Assembly (NCBI GenBank): GCA_903813345.2
Contig: CAIIXF020000124.1
Span: 250,001 to 314,000 of the forward strand
Direction of reading: 5' to 3'
From: Owenia fusiformis
Lineage: Eukaryota; Annelida; Polychaeta; Sabellida; Oweniidae
DNA length: 64,000 nucleotides
Shown: piece after piece, positions 54,499 through 64,000 of the stretch
Numbering within the stretch: position 1 is the stretch's first letter
Layout of the letters: each line of letters starts with the position of its first letter
Made by a program: the position numbers and the translations under genes
Notes under the pieces: generated by a model
What the model saw: only the letters and a program-made list of their open reading frames with translations
Told to the model about the DNA's origin: nothing
Databases searched by the model: none

Positions 54499-55208
54499 CC
54501 GAGCATGCACAAAGCATTAATTGAAATTTTGGAAATGTTTATACCAGTTTAACGGTTACTATTTAAGTTACTTGATCCAAACTTGTAGAGAATAATCATA
54601 AAACAACAGCGAACATTCTGAGATCAATTTCAATTAATGGCAAATGAGGCCTGTTTATAAAATATGGTTATCGAACGTGACAATTCCATCGCTAGTCTTC
54701 AGGAAACCCAATAAGTTTTGCCTCCTGTTGTAATCTATCATACGATATTTTTATTGTCATCTTAATTTTCTCAAATTGATTTTTCTGAAAGGGCAGTACT
54801 ACAATGTTACAATGCTTCAATCAAAGGCAAGTAGTTGAACCTGAAAAATATGAAATCTAGAGACTACTGTGCCTTTATTTTCATTCTTATTATTGAATGG
54901 CCATTTTGCAAATAATTAAACCAAATGTGATATTTTCAGAAGAAAAAAGTTATTAAGTCGAAATATTCCAATAATTTTTGGACAACAAGTAAATCGCAAG
55001 GTTGCATTGCAAGGGCGAAGGTGATCGTAAGGAAACGGGGTTTTTATATTATTTCTTTATTTTGTACTTTAAAAAGTAAATTACTTTTTTCTCATTTTTC
55101 TACATGTTTTGAACAAAATATTCTTAACTCCTTTCCAGGTACATTAGTGCACTTGAAATGAAAGATGTAGGGAAAGTGGAGAAGGCGGAGTACACATTTA
55201 AAAAGTAA
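53621..55208 (+). CDS. Tentative two-exon small ORF (33 codons)
   Basis: Exon 1 53621-53652 (ATGGCGATTCATG to GATTTG, donor GTAGGG) and exon 2 55139-55208 (acceptor CTCCTTTCCAG) join in phase to a frame starting MAIHENIHSIW and ending VEKAEYTFKK, then TAA. The exon 2 acceptor is strong and its frame (ISALEMKDVGKVEK) is protein-like. The exon also contains a later ATGGCAGAAAGAA followed by GTAAGTAC (55248), so it may instead be a 5' UTR exon of another gene. Further exons between the two are possible. Confidence 0.22.
53861..54692. mobile_element. Large inverted repeat, ~345-base arms
   Basis: The left arm is 53861-54200 and the right arm 54336-54692. Matching blocks are ATAAACAGGCCTCA with TGAGGCCTGTTTAT, GAGTATTCTCTACAAGTATG with CAAACTTGTAGAGAATAATC, CATGCGCAG-type text, and AAAGAATTATGGGAGCTACT with AGTAGCTCCCATAATTCTTT. 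The right arm has gained a CT microsatellite. The 135-base centre contains the end of the older TIR element, so two inverted repeats interleave. Confidence 0.75.
54460..54495. repeat. CT dinucleotide microsatellite
   Basis: Perfect (CT)n of about 18 units inside the right arm of the inverted repeat. The left arm has only ACTGAGAGAGCACG at the same place, so the tract expanded after the element formed. Confidence 0.9.
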
Positions 55209-55668
55209 CATTAGACTCTGAGGATTGCATCAAAATGGCAGAAAGAAGTAAGTACACATAAATTAAAAATATAAAAAGCAACAGGCCCCTTTGTTTTTTA
55301 ATTAATTTTGACATTTTTAGCTTACATGGTAAGCTATTGCTATCTAAGCGTCGGTCTGTCTGTCAACGATTGGCCCGTTTTAAAACCTCTGTCAACAGGA
55401 TTCCCGCTTTTAAGTTATTTTTGTTCAGCCTCAATACAGAAAACTCCCCCATGACTCCTGGTTTAAAAGCTTGCCTATTTTCAAAACAGTCACCATCTTT
55501 GTCTCGAGAAATTCACTTAAGGCCCATTTCCCAGATTTTCAAATTATTTGAGGTGTCCTGCATTGTCAAAAGCCATGTCGCTGTAAAGAGTACTTGTCTG
55601 AAATAATTTTGTTACAAATTCCCAAAAATTTCAAATTCCCGTAAAACTATCTGATACAATTTTTACAG

Positions 55669-57122
55669 CCTAGGTAGGTTTCCACCTACCTACCATCCCA
55701 TGATATAGATAAGCCAAGAACAGGGTTCATACGTAGGCGTGAGATCGAATTGTATTGTCAATATTTTGTAAGGGAAATCACTTTATTAGTTTGAACTGAT
55801 GAGCATATATGTTGATCGAGTAGTCTGCTAACTTTGAAAGACGGACACAATACTAAAACACCCTGTAAAGCATGTGCTACCCAACTTATTGGTATCTTAT
55901 TTTACAATTAACCATATGCTATTTTGAACCTGCAATTAATCACTGTGGCTATGTTATGTAAAGCTGATTTGGCACTAATTTTAAAAAATCATGTTACCAA
56001 AAGGGGAGATCCGGGAAAAACGAGAAATTCAATTTTTCCTTGGGTAATTAACCTGGCAACAACCTGTATAGCCTATTTGGCACAAAGTTTCGAAAGTAAA
56101 ATAAGGGAGATTGTGGCAAAATGGGAAAGTTGATTTTTCATAGCTTTTAATCATATTTTTGAAAAGATGAAAAAGCCATCGTACCATAAGGGGATTTGGC
56201 AAAATGGGCTGCTAGATTTTTCTTGAATAAAATTGCTCTGCCTAAATGAAATTGTAACTATTTGACTGTCAAAATTTGATTAATTAGAATATGTCAGTCA
56301 ATGTCAGAAAATATCTTTATTTCATATTTTGAAAATGATGAGGAGCTAAAATCTAAGTCGTATATTATGCAAGGACTTTTCTGTACAATATCAAACAGCC
56401 CTTTGGTGCCACTAATGGCAATGGTGCATCACTAATTCACGTAAAAAAGAATATATGGGAGAGGTTAAGCTTGGCATATATAATCGAAACTGAACCTGTA
56501 CGTATCACTCGACCATATACAAATTCATGTAGCCTTCTCATATAAATAGCCGTTCAAATCCAGTGTTTGTTTAGACTACACCATAGCGTGTAATGATTCT
56601 ATAGTATGTCATTGATGCGGTTTTATAGCTGGTTTTCTAATACATATTTTAAACGAGCTCGTTTCGTAAGATTTTTGGCGCTAAATCATGCATGACATAC
56701 ATCATCGTGTTCAGCAAGAATTCAACTGTGCATCGAAATCAAAATTGACAGCATAGTGTTCAATAGACACGAGTAAAATGGTTCCCGTTGACCCAACGTC
56801 AAATTTCAAATCTCCCGTTCTAAACCCGAAACTCTGAAGCTGAAAGAGTATCTGAAGTAGACTAAGCGCGCATAAAACTATGAGCGCTCGATACATTCCT
56901 TTGTTAATTTTTGTACTTTGCGTTCACGGTTACGTTGTGAAAAACATCGTTAGCTTAACCTCTCTAATGTTTCATTTAACTGACTGAGAACACACTAAAA
57001 AAAGTCCCATTTGCCACGGTCTCCACTACATCACTGTAAATGTGAAATACATACCTGCAACCAACTTTTAGATTAAGATAGACTTGAAATAGTTTCGGTG
57101 GGTAGGTGGAATTCCACCTAGG
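55669..57122. mobile_element. TIR element containing a younger nested element
   Basis: The left end CCTAGGTAGGTTTCCACCTA continues CCTACC. The right end is GGTGGGTAGGTGGAATTCCA then CCTAGG. They are ~26-base inverted repeats, each nearly self-palindromic. The 506-bp element at 56459-56964 lies inside. No clear target duplication and no transposase. The internal 69-codon frame at 55924-56133 is not supported. Confidence 0.45.
56459..56964 (-). mobile_element. TIR element with an intact 61-codon frame, copy B
   Basis: The ends are GAGAGGTTAAGCT and AGCTTAACCTCTC; length 506 bp, one base shorter than copy A (29920-30426). The minus-strand frame 56896-56711 is intact here: a hydrophobic signal-like start (MYRALIVLCALSLLQILFQL), then RTGDLKFDVGSTGTILL, HYAVNFDFDAQLNSC and a stop. 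In copy A a single T insertion breaks it. The frame may be part of a captured exon or chance. No known family is recognised. Confidence 0.7.
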
Positions 57123-57619
57123 TAGGGGTGGCAGATTAAACAAACCCTTAACTACATGCATACTCCCTGGCAGTGCTAGTCTGAAATTTGAAATTGGGGA
57201 TATCTACACTTTCTTCATCAATTCTAGTCCCATTGTTAAATATTGAATTGTCACTAGGATGTAACGAGGATTATATGCGAGAATGAATGAGAAAAACAAA
57301 CCAGAAAAGCCATTCTCTCACGTCTTGACCAAGTTTCTTCGTGGAAAGCCAGTGAAAAGTACTAATGAATGAAAATTTCTCAAACAAATTGTTATCAGAT
57401 TTACGTTAACCAATTGAGAAGCAGTGTTTTAAAATGACAAATTTCCCGCGTAATTAAAGCCAATGAGAGAATGGTCCATTTTGATGACATTTTCAGCATG
57501 ATGATTTATAGAATATTTAGATGAATGATAAAGGTGACAGAAAATAATGAGATGGGCATGGTTTTGAAGGACTTTTTGTTCGAAAAATTGAGAATTTATT
57601 ATCCTATCAAACAAAGTTC

Positions 57620-58440
57620 GGAGGGATATAGGGAATGCCTCCGTCCGTCCGTTCGGACAATAACTAAAATACCATTGGCCCGATTTTGTTCATATCTTGT
57701 ACACATATACCCTATGGGGGTAGAAGTTCTGCTCGAAAGCAGATTTTCAAAATGGCCGCTGATTTAAAAATGATGGCCATTTTAGTGCCGATTTTACAGT
57801 GATTTAGGTGCAATATGTAAAACTATAATAGCAATACGTTTTACATGTAAAAAATATATATGTCATTAATAAAACTAGAAATGTAGATATTAAAGAAGCA
57901 CATGGCAGCCATCTTGAAAAATGCCGGCCATACTAGTTATTTTACGACTTTTGCTGTTACTCGAAAAGTAGTTGAGCGATTTTGTTCATATTTGGTATGT
58001 GAATACTATAAGCATGGCAAACTATTACATCTGATATCTGGAGATTTTTGACTTATAGCCTTCGTTATATAACACCTTGTATATGACACTTTTGGTAGAA
58101 GGCGGCAATTATGAAAAATGGCCGCCATTTTAACATATTTTACTATAGCTGGAAAAGTATATAACAAACAATATAAACAAGGCACACTGTCTAATGACAC
58201 TTTTTGGTAGAAGGCGTTCATTTTTCATAATGGCCACCATATTAACGTATTTTACAAAACTGGAAAAGTAGAGTGATTTTGTTCATATTTGGTACGTGAA
58301 TACTTTAAACATGGCACACCGTCTAATGACACTTTTGGTAGAAGGCGGCCATTTTGGCTATATACTTTGTAAAAATGCCAGCCAAGGCTGTTCGATGAGA
58401 TTTGCTACGCTTTGGCGTTGCTGTTGTCTAGTTTAAAATT
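57620..58440. repeat. Degenerate tandem repeat with GGCGGCCATTTT blocks
   Basis: It starts CCGTCCGTCCGTTCGGAC. TTTTGTTCATATTTGGTA(T/C) then GTGAATACT recurs near 57979 and 58268, and GACACTTTTGGTAGAAGGCG near 58086, 58196 and 58328, each followed by (A/C)ATTTT or AATGGCCGCCATTTT. Unit length varies (110-150 bases). A related block recurs at 59776-59835 and a decayed start at 55345-55400. The type is common in mollusc-like genomes. Not coding. Confidence 0.7.
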
Positions 58441-58984
58441 TTAGAGGTCACACACATTTTCTAATAAGCGAAAATTCACAACAATGCATAACATTCATCT
58501 TCAAATGTTTTTTTGCCAAAAAATTAAGAAAATTTGTACATAAATCAGGGAGTAATGAACTCATTCATATATGAAAATGGTTCAGAGAAAAGTGCATTTC
58601 AAAATCTTAGTTCTCGTAGAAATCAAAGGTACAATAATATTTAAAACATGATATATTCTTCTTTATAACCTTGTTAGACAACAAAAAATGTTACAAGTAC
58701 TCAATTGTCAATATTTTTTTTATAATTTTGGCCTGTTCCTTAAAATATAATTGAATACTTAAAGAGCAAGCTTTCTCAATTAATTTTTCACCAGAGGATT
58801 TAAAATCATTTCATGGTTGACAACACAGCAAAGATTTCATTGACTCGTGGAAAATATGACTTGTGCCAACTTCTCAGTGGTTGAAAAGAACAGAGGACAA
58901 GGAGAAAGCATTCCTTTGACAATTAATTTTATTCATGATTCTTTTTACTGATTAATTCTGCAATGTTCCTATCTGTACTTCGTT

Positions 58985-59300
58985 ACGCCCGTTGTGTCTA
59001 CGCAAACATGTGCTCACCTAATCATGTCCCTACAAGCACTGATGCTCCTTTTATTGTCGTACCACACTGACTTCATCAATTATTCTCTAGCTTCATCCAG
59101 ATCAGTTGGGAATGTTGTAAATATCCTGGTTTTCAGGTGGCCCCACAGGAAGAAATCCAAAGGGGGTTAAGTTGGGTGAACTTGGGGGCCAATCTGCTCG
59201 GATTAAATTTCCAAAGAGTTCTGCCGCAGCCCTTCACTCGTGAGGAGTGTCATCCATCCTGTTGTCACCACTCGTGTCGAAAATGACCATTTTGCTGGTG
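58985..59300 (-). pseudogene. Tc1/mariner-superfamily transposase remnant
   Basis: On the minus strand, across frameshifts, the segments QQDG, TPHE then RAAAELFGNLIRADWPPSSP, NLTPFGF and FLWGHLKTRIFTTFPTDLDE can be read. The order QQDGA.PH....WPPRSPDLTP.DFFLWG.LK is the conserved C-terminal DDE region of IS630/Tc1/mariner-type transposases. The aspartate of PDLTP is N here and there are stops and at least two frameshifts, so it is dead. The N-terminal domain was not found. Confidence 0.65.
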
Positions 59301-59775
59301 TTAGATAAAGGAATGACATTTCACACCACTGAGAATTTGGCGCAGCTCATATTTCACATGAGTTCATTAAATCTGTCCTGGGCAGTCATGCAACCATTTA
59401 AGGATTTAAACTTGTTCAGTGTTAAATTAATGAAGATTGCTTGCTCTTTTAGTACTTATCAATCGCTTCTGAAACTTTTTCAGAGAAGACTTTTAACTCA
59501 AAAACGCTTTGGTTAATATACTTGACTTTGTTTATAGTATCGTTTTTTGATTTCCCCACCGAATGTAAGTTTGTGAGTGGTGCATTTCCACATTCTGACT
59601 TCAATTTGTCTGACCAATCAAAGAGTGATAATTTTCACCCATGCCTTTTGGTAACTCATTTTCGTTAAAGAGGTTTAAATTTGTTATGTATATATCATAT
59701 AGGAATTCCTATTTCATGTTAGACCAAGAGGTTTCAATACAGTAAAAGTTATGGGTTGCATTTGAATTTTATATT

Positions 59776-59840
59776 ACATCTGACATCTGGAGATTTTTGA
59801 CTTATAGCCTTCGTTATGTAACACCTTGTATATCTCTTTA
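59776..59840. repeat. Copy of the 58025-58080 block
   Basis: ACATCTGACATCTGGAGATT, TTTGACTTATAGCCTTCGTTAT and AACACCTTGTATAT are almost identical to 58025-58080. Confidence 0.75.
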
Positions 59841-59974
59841 GAAATACAAGATAATTCTGTTCAGACAGTCCCTCCACCACCTGTTATGAGGCCTTGTAAC
59901 TACAATTCAAAGATTGAAAAAAACTATCATTGCTGACTTTTTACTATTTTGTATGTACTTTCAGGTGCACTCCT

Positions 59975-60290
59975 TACCCTGCCGATGAAAAACTGTCTTG
60001 TCCTAGAAGAGTCTGAGAAGAACTGCAATCAGCACCATCTGTCTACAGCAATTGTAACAACATATCATATTGTTATTACTACTTCTGGTGATGTCTTTAT
60101 GTGTCTAAAGTAGCATTGTCCAGGACAGGAGAGGTCTCTAGTATCCCTTTCAAGTAAGTACTGTGTTTCATTCCCTAATGTACAGTATCGCTTTCAGATT
60201 TACCTTTAGCTTGGAGATTAACAGCCCATTACAATCTGAGCCACAAACAGAATACCAAGCTGTCCTCTGCTGAACGATGAGTCACCTGCT
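59975..60290 (+). pseudogene. Diverged relative of the exon a/b pair
   Basis: Acceptor ACTTTCAG at 59967-59974, then donor-like TTTCAAGTAAGTAC near 60148-60160, then a ~45-base gap to acceptor CGCTTTCAG at 60197, then ATTTACCTTTAGCTTGGAGA. The last text resembles GTTCATTTTCAGCTTGGAGA of exon 'b' in units 0-3, and the spacing of donor and acceptor matches. The frames are broken by stops. Relationship inferred from layout and short matches. Confidence 0.3.
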
Positions 60291-60342
60291 GGAAGATGAG
60301 CCACAAATGGAACCTAAGCCACCTTTAGGAAGCCATGCCAAG

Positions 60343-60580
60343 ATGACCCACCTACTAGAAGCCAAGCCAAGATGACCCACCTACTAGAAGCCAAGCCAAG
60401 ATGACCCACCTACTAGAAGCCAAGCCAAGATGACCCACCTACTAGAAGCCAAGCCAAGATGATTCAGCTACTAGAAGCCAAGCCAAGATGACCCAGCTAC
60501 TAGAAGCCAAGCCAAGATGACCCACCTACTGGAAGCCGAGCCAAGATGACCCTCCTACTAGAAGCCAAGCCAAGGTGCCC
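60343..60580. repeat. 29-bp minisatellite, eight units
   Basis: ATGACCCACCTACTAGAAGC then CAAGCCAAG repeats with a 29-base period from 60343; units are nearly identical. Because 29 is not a multiple of three, the frame shifts in each unit, which argues against coding. Confidence 0.9.
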
Positions 60581-60819
60581 TAAAGGTCATGCCGAGCTAC
60601 TGGAACATGACCCTTGCTGGGATAGGGTTGCAATGCTCCCGTGGGAATTTTAAAGTCTAATGATGCACAAGTTTAATACTGCTGTAGCAACCAGGAGCCC
60701 GGCATTTGTTTTATTACGCCAGTATGGCATAGGGACCTGGTTGATATATTACTTTATATATTATACTTACTGAAACTAATGTTTTTACAAATTTTTGGCT
60801 CTACTTCCGGTCACGTTTG

Positions 60820-60910
60820 GATCTCACAAGGTTCGAAATTCCAAATCACGTGATCATAAGCGCGCCAATATAGTTCTGGGTAGTATTTTTGCGACGTGGC
60901 AAGGGAAAGA
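60820..60910. promoter_or_regulatory. CpG-richer patch with E-box
   Basis: GGTCACGTTTGG, AATCACGTGATC (a palindromic E-box at about 60844-60855), GCGCGCC and GCGACGTGG lie close together before an ATG at 60896. No gene model follows that I can support. Confidence 0.2.
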
Positions 60911-61224
60911 CGTGTTCTCTTGGCTACTTCAACATTTACAGCTGAAACTTGGGTAAATACTTACACACTTGCTTACATGTACTTCATTTGGCTTCATACG
61001 TTGCTTCATGCATATTTTAATTGGAACTTGCACCAGCATTTCAAGTATTTCGAGTTTACCTTTTCAATTTACATTCATTTTTACGAAGCCAATATTTTAC
61101 TCACATATCTTTAACTTTGGAATGTCACGTTGTAGGAATACTTCCCCTTCTATTTACAATTCTATCCCATAAATAGGAGGTCATTTCACTTCAACTTTTT
61201 ATACAATTCATACTTATAATCTAT

Positions 61225-61440
61225 CCCTTTGGCAGGAAATTTAACCCTTTTGGCGGGTAATGGAGAATATTCTGCAGTAAACTTTATCTGTTTAGCGGGA
61301 AGTGCTATCATGCTGGCAGGAAATGCTATCCCTTTGGTAAAAAATTCTACCTTTTGGCGGGTAATTGATCACATTCTGGCGGTAAACTTTGCCTGTTAAG
61401 CGAGAAATTACCTCTATTTGGCGGGTAAAATCATTTGCAT
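61225..61440. repeat. Degenerate ~24-bp TTTGGCGGG repeat
   Basis: About eight units with CTTTTGGCGGGTAAT, TGGCAGGAAATGCTATC or TTTAGCGGGAAGT text. Confidence 0.65.
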
Positions 61441-61879
61441 TAGTTGAATGAAGTGAACCTTATTTCATAAACATAGCCATCCATATCTTATTGGACAAAC
61501 ACCTCTTGTTTTATGGAAGAATTCTTTCAATGGATAATGGGGAGAAACCGTCATTGTAATATTTTACGGAGAAATAGTTAATGGTGAGTGGATAAAATTC
61601 CTAGTGTTTTTGGCGGAGAGGTACCTTAATTATGGGTTAGTTTGATGGATAAAACCCTCATGTTTTAGAATCTCTAGCATTGGAAATGGAATTCACTCAG
61701 TTTGGGATAATCAAATTGCTCATATTTTCTTGAAAGAAAACCTTTCATTCATTATGTGTACTCTATTGAACAATTAGGGGCAATATTTTGTCATTCTCCA
61801 CAGGATGTATGAATTATATTCCCAAACTACGTTTTAAGGTTACTCAATAAAAGGGATTTTACATTTCTTTGGTTTTTGG

Positions 61880-62290
61880 TACAATTTCCATTTTTATTAG
61901 CCATCTATTGGGTAAAATATGGGATCATTTCAAGTTCCCGCCATTTTTATTAGTCATTTTGCAAGATAAATTTGGGTGAATGGTAAATCCTATATGGCAT
62001 ATGATATATTATTCATGTTTGACCAATCACATATTTCTCTGACAAGGGCTGAACCAAATGCTGAAATTAGATTGGTCAAACATCAATTATATATCATATG
62101 CCATAAAGGATTTACTCATTTCCGATATATTTGGCACAATTTCTATTCCCGCCATTTTTATAAGCCATCTATTGGGTGAAATAATGGAATCATTTCAAGT
62201 TCCCGCCATTTTTATTAGTAAATTTTTTTTCCGCCATTTTTATTAGCCATCTATTGGGTAAATTACTCCACCATTTTGTTGGCCACCTAT
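61880..62290. repeat. TTCCCGCCATTTTTATTAG repeat cluster with hairpin
   Basis: The block AGCCATCTATTGGGT(A/G)AA and TTCCCGCCATTTTTATTAG occurs at about 61898, 62145-62215 and 62230-62265. Between them a ~130-base hairpin (61984-62114) pairs AAATCCTATATGGCATATGA and GTTTGACCAATC with their complements. Confidence 0.7.
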
Positions 62291-62344
62291 TGAGAAAACT
62301 TCATACTTTTTAGAAAAACTCTGATGTAACTGCTTATTTTACTT

Positions 62345-62985
62345 AGTCCATTAAGGATGACAAATACTTAGTTCACGTATGCTCATCCATTAGGGATGAC
62401 AAATACTTAGATCATTTATGCTCATCCATCAGGGATGATAAATACTTAGTCTATTTATGCCCATCCATAAAGGATGACAAATACTTAGTCCATTTATGCT
62501 CATCCATAAAGGATGACAAATACTTAGTCCATTTATGTTCATCCATAAAGGATGACAAATACTTAGTCCAATAATGCTCATCCATAAAGGATGACAAATA
62601 CTTAGTCCATTTATGCACATCCATAAAATATGACAATTCTTTGTTCATGTATGCTCATCCATAAAGGATGACAAATACTTAGTCCATTTATGTTCATCCA
62701 TAAAGGATGACAATTACTTAGTCCATTTATGTTCAAAGGATGACAAATACTTTGTTCATGTATGCTCATCCATAAAGGATGATAAATACTTAGTCCATTT
62801 ATGTTCATCCATAAAGGATGACAAATACTTACTCTATTTATGCTCATCCATAAATGATGACAAATACTTAGTCCATTTATGTTCATCCATAAAGGATGAC
62901 AAATACTTAGTCCATTAATGCTCATCCATAAAGGATGACAAATACTTTGTTCATGTATGCTCATCCATAAAGGGTGACAATTACC
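62345..62985. repeat. 39-bp minisatellite, about 16 units
   Basis: CATCCATAAAGGATGACAAA then TACTTAGTCCATTTATGCT repeats with a 39-base period. As 39 is divisible by three, minus-strand frames stay open (13-residue period, e.g. GLSICHPLWMSIN), giving 63- to 117-codon frames. Looser units continue to about 63230. One 15-base deletion lies near 62735. Confidence 0.9.
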
Positions 62986-63299
62986 TAGTTTATTTACATG
63001 CTTATATTAATAATTATAATTACTTCGTCAGGTTACATACTCCCACTTAGGATGTCAATTGAATTTAGCTTCAAATACGTATGATTATCATTCCTATGAG
63101 CCAATCCATAAAGGATGACTGATTCATATATTGTATTTTACACTTGTTTGATATGATTATTATTGACGATACTTGACACATATATTAGGTATTTCTTTAT
63201 TAGCTGGTGTCCATAAAGGATAGCCATTTATTAGAACAACATTCATTAATGCGACTGTAGTTAACACTGATTAATATATTATAATTAATAAATACATTC

Positions 63300-64000
63300 T
63301 TTTAGACATAAATCCTTGATAGCTCAGAAAAAATAAAATAATCCCATTTTCTCTCAACAGGCCTTTTTGCCCCTTTAAGTGCGCGCCTGAATGAACTGCT
63401 TTTAGTGAATTGTGAAAACATATAGATACCTCGGGGATTACTTATTAAATATTATGCAATGAACTCACCCGCGGGCAATTCAAAAATACACCCTATAAAA
63501 TACACACTAAAATCAACATTCAATCATTAAAGCTTATATTTGCGAATGCAAATAGCGACTACCAGCTACCAGATTTACCTATTGTTTTGCATAAATTAAT
63601 CCGTCAGTTTGAAGTTGCAATATCGAACAACCCGTTTGTTGACTTACAGTGATCACATGACTTTTTATGCCATTGTCACATGATCAAACAAAATTAAAAT
63701 GTGTTATAAGAGGACGGAAAGGCCAAGAGCTTTAGCGTTGACTGACACATTCAACTCTTGCGTACCACCTTTGTTTGCGCAAATCCTCACCAGTTAGTAT
63801 TCGAATATAAGGCGTCGTTGTGATGTTTTAATTGATTTAAGCATATTCCTTACATCTTTCTTTATCTTGATGTGAAAAAACAAGCTATGATATTGGTTAA
63901 CACTCCATAAATTACTTGAAGCGTTATTAAAAAATTTTGAATCTGCCATTTTTGTTTGTTGATTTTGACCATTCAGAGATGTGGGTCATCTGGATACAGG
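63300..64000. other. Right-end stretch with a possible promoter
   Basis: TGATCACATGAC (63650) and TCACATGATC (63675) precede TTATAAGAGG (63702). This could be a promoter for a gene beyond the window. No coding exon is supported. Confidence 0.2.

Noticed and set aside
62345-62985. CRISPR-like array
   Set aside because: Units are contiguous with no unique spacers, in an animal genome; it is a minisatellite.
1-64000. Bacterial-type operons, phage, defence systems or riboswitches
   Set aside because: No Shine-Dalgarno-led gene series or long ORFs; splice sites, poly(A) signals and eukaryotic transposons dominate.

Overview
The window looks like one AT-rich stretch of an invertebrate animal genome, most likely a marine lophotrochozoan such as a bivalve (inference). 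The grounds are spliced genes with tiny exons, many diverse non-autonomous DNA transposons, abundant TACATGTA palindromes, poly-G tracts, minisatellites, and no operons or bacterial signals. Genes are sparse. Nearly all long open frames are chance frames or shadows of repeats.

Layout. 1-7.5 kb: a 28-bp minisatellite and a palindromic element lie between two inverted repeat arms; a lone 3' exon with a poly(A) signal sits at 6.5 kb. 7.5-12.6 kb: a TIR element family around 7.5-9.2 kb, then a ~340-bp satellite interrupted by a TA-flanked transposon. 12.6-26 kb: the most structured part. Fragments of the 3' end of an unknown gene occur as tandem ~1.65-kb units. The first unit is split by a ~7.8-kb LTR-like element with a GTAG target duplication, which itself holds a second LTR-like element; the last unit is split by a foldback element with a 5-bp duplication. 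26-36 kb: MITEs, a transposase remnant resembling the P-element type, a MITE holding three palindromes, and a large foldback element.

37.0-38.6 kb: a two-exon minus-strand gene for an 82-residue single-pass membrane protein. 39.5-42.5 kb: a palindromic 168-bp array and a ~420-bp satellite. 43.4-44.5 kb: a pogo/Tigger relic. 45.0-48.6 kb: a four-exon minus-strand gene (86 residues) whose last intron holds a 1.65-kb transposon with a perfect 5-bp duplication. 47.9-51.5 kb: minisatellites and one convincing plus-strand terminal exon. 51.7-57.1 kb: interleaved inverted repeats, a possible head-to-head promoter, and nested TIR elements. 57.6-63.3 kb: tandem repeats, a Tc1/mariner-type transposase relic, a diverged relative of the 21-26 kb exon pair, and 29-bp and 39-bp minisatellites.

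The genes do not form a visible pathway. I found no clearly new functional system. The best-supported points of interest are the two small spliced genes, the nested insertions that can be read from empty-site copies, and several TIR families with exact target duplications. All homology calls are by eye, without database searches.
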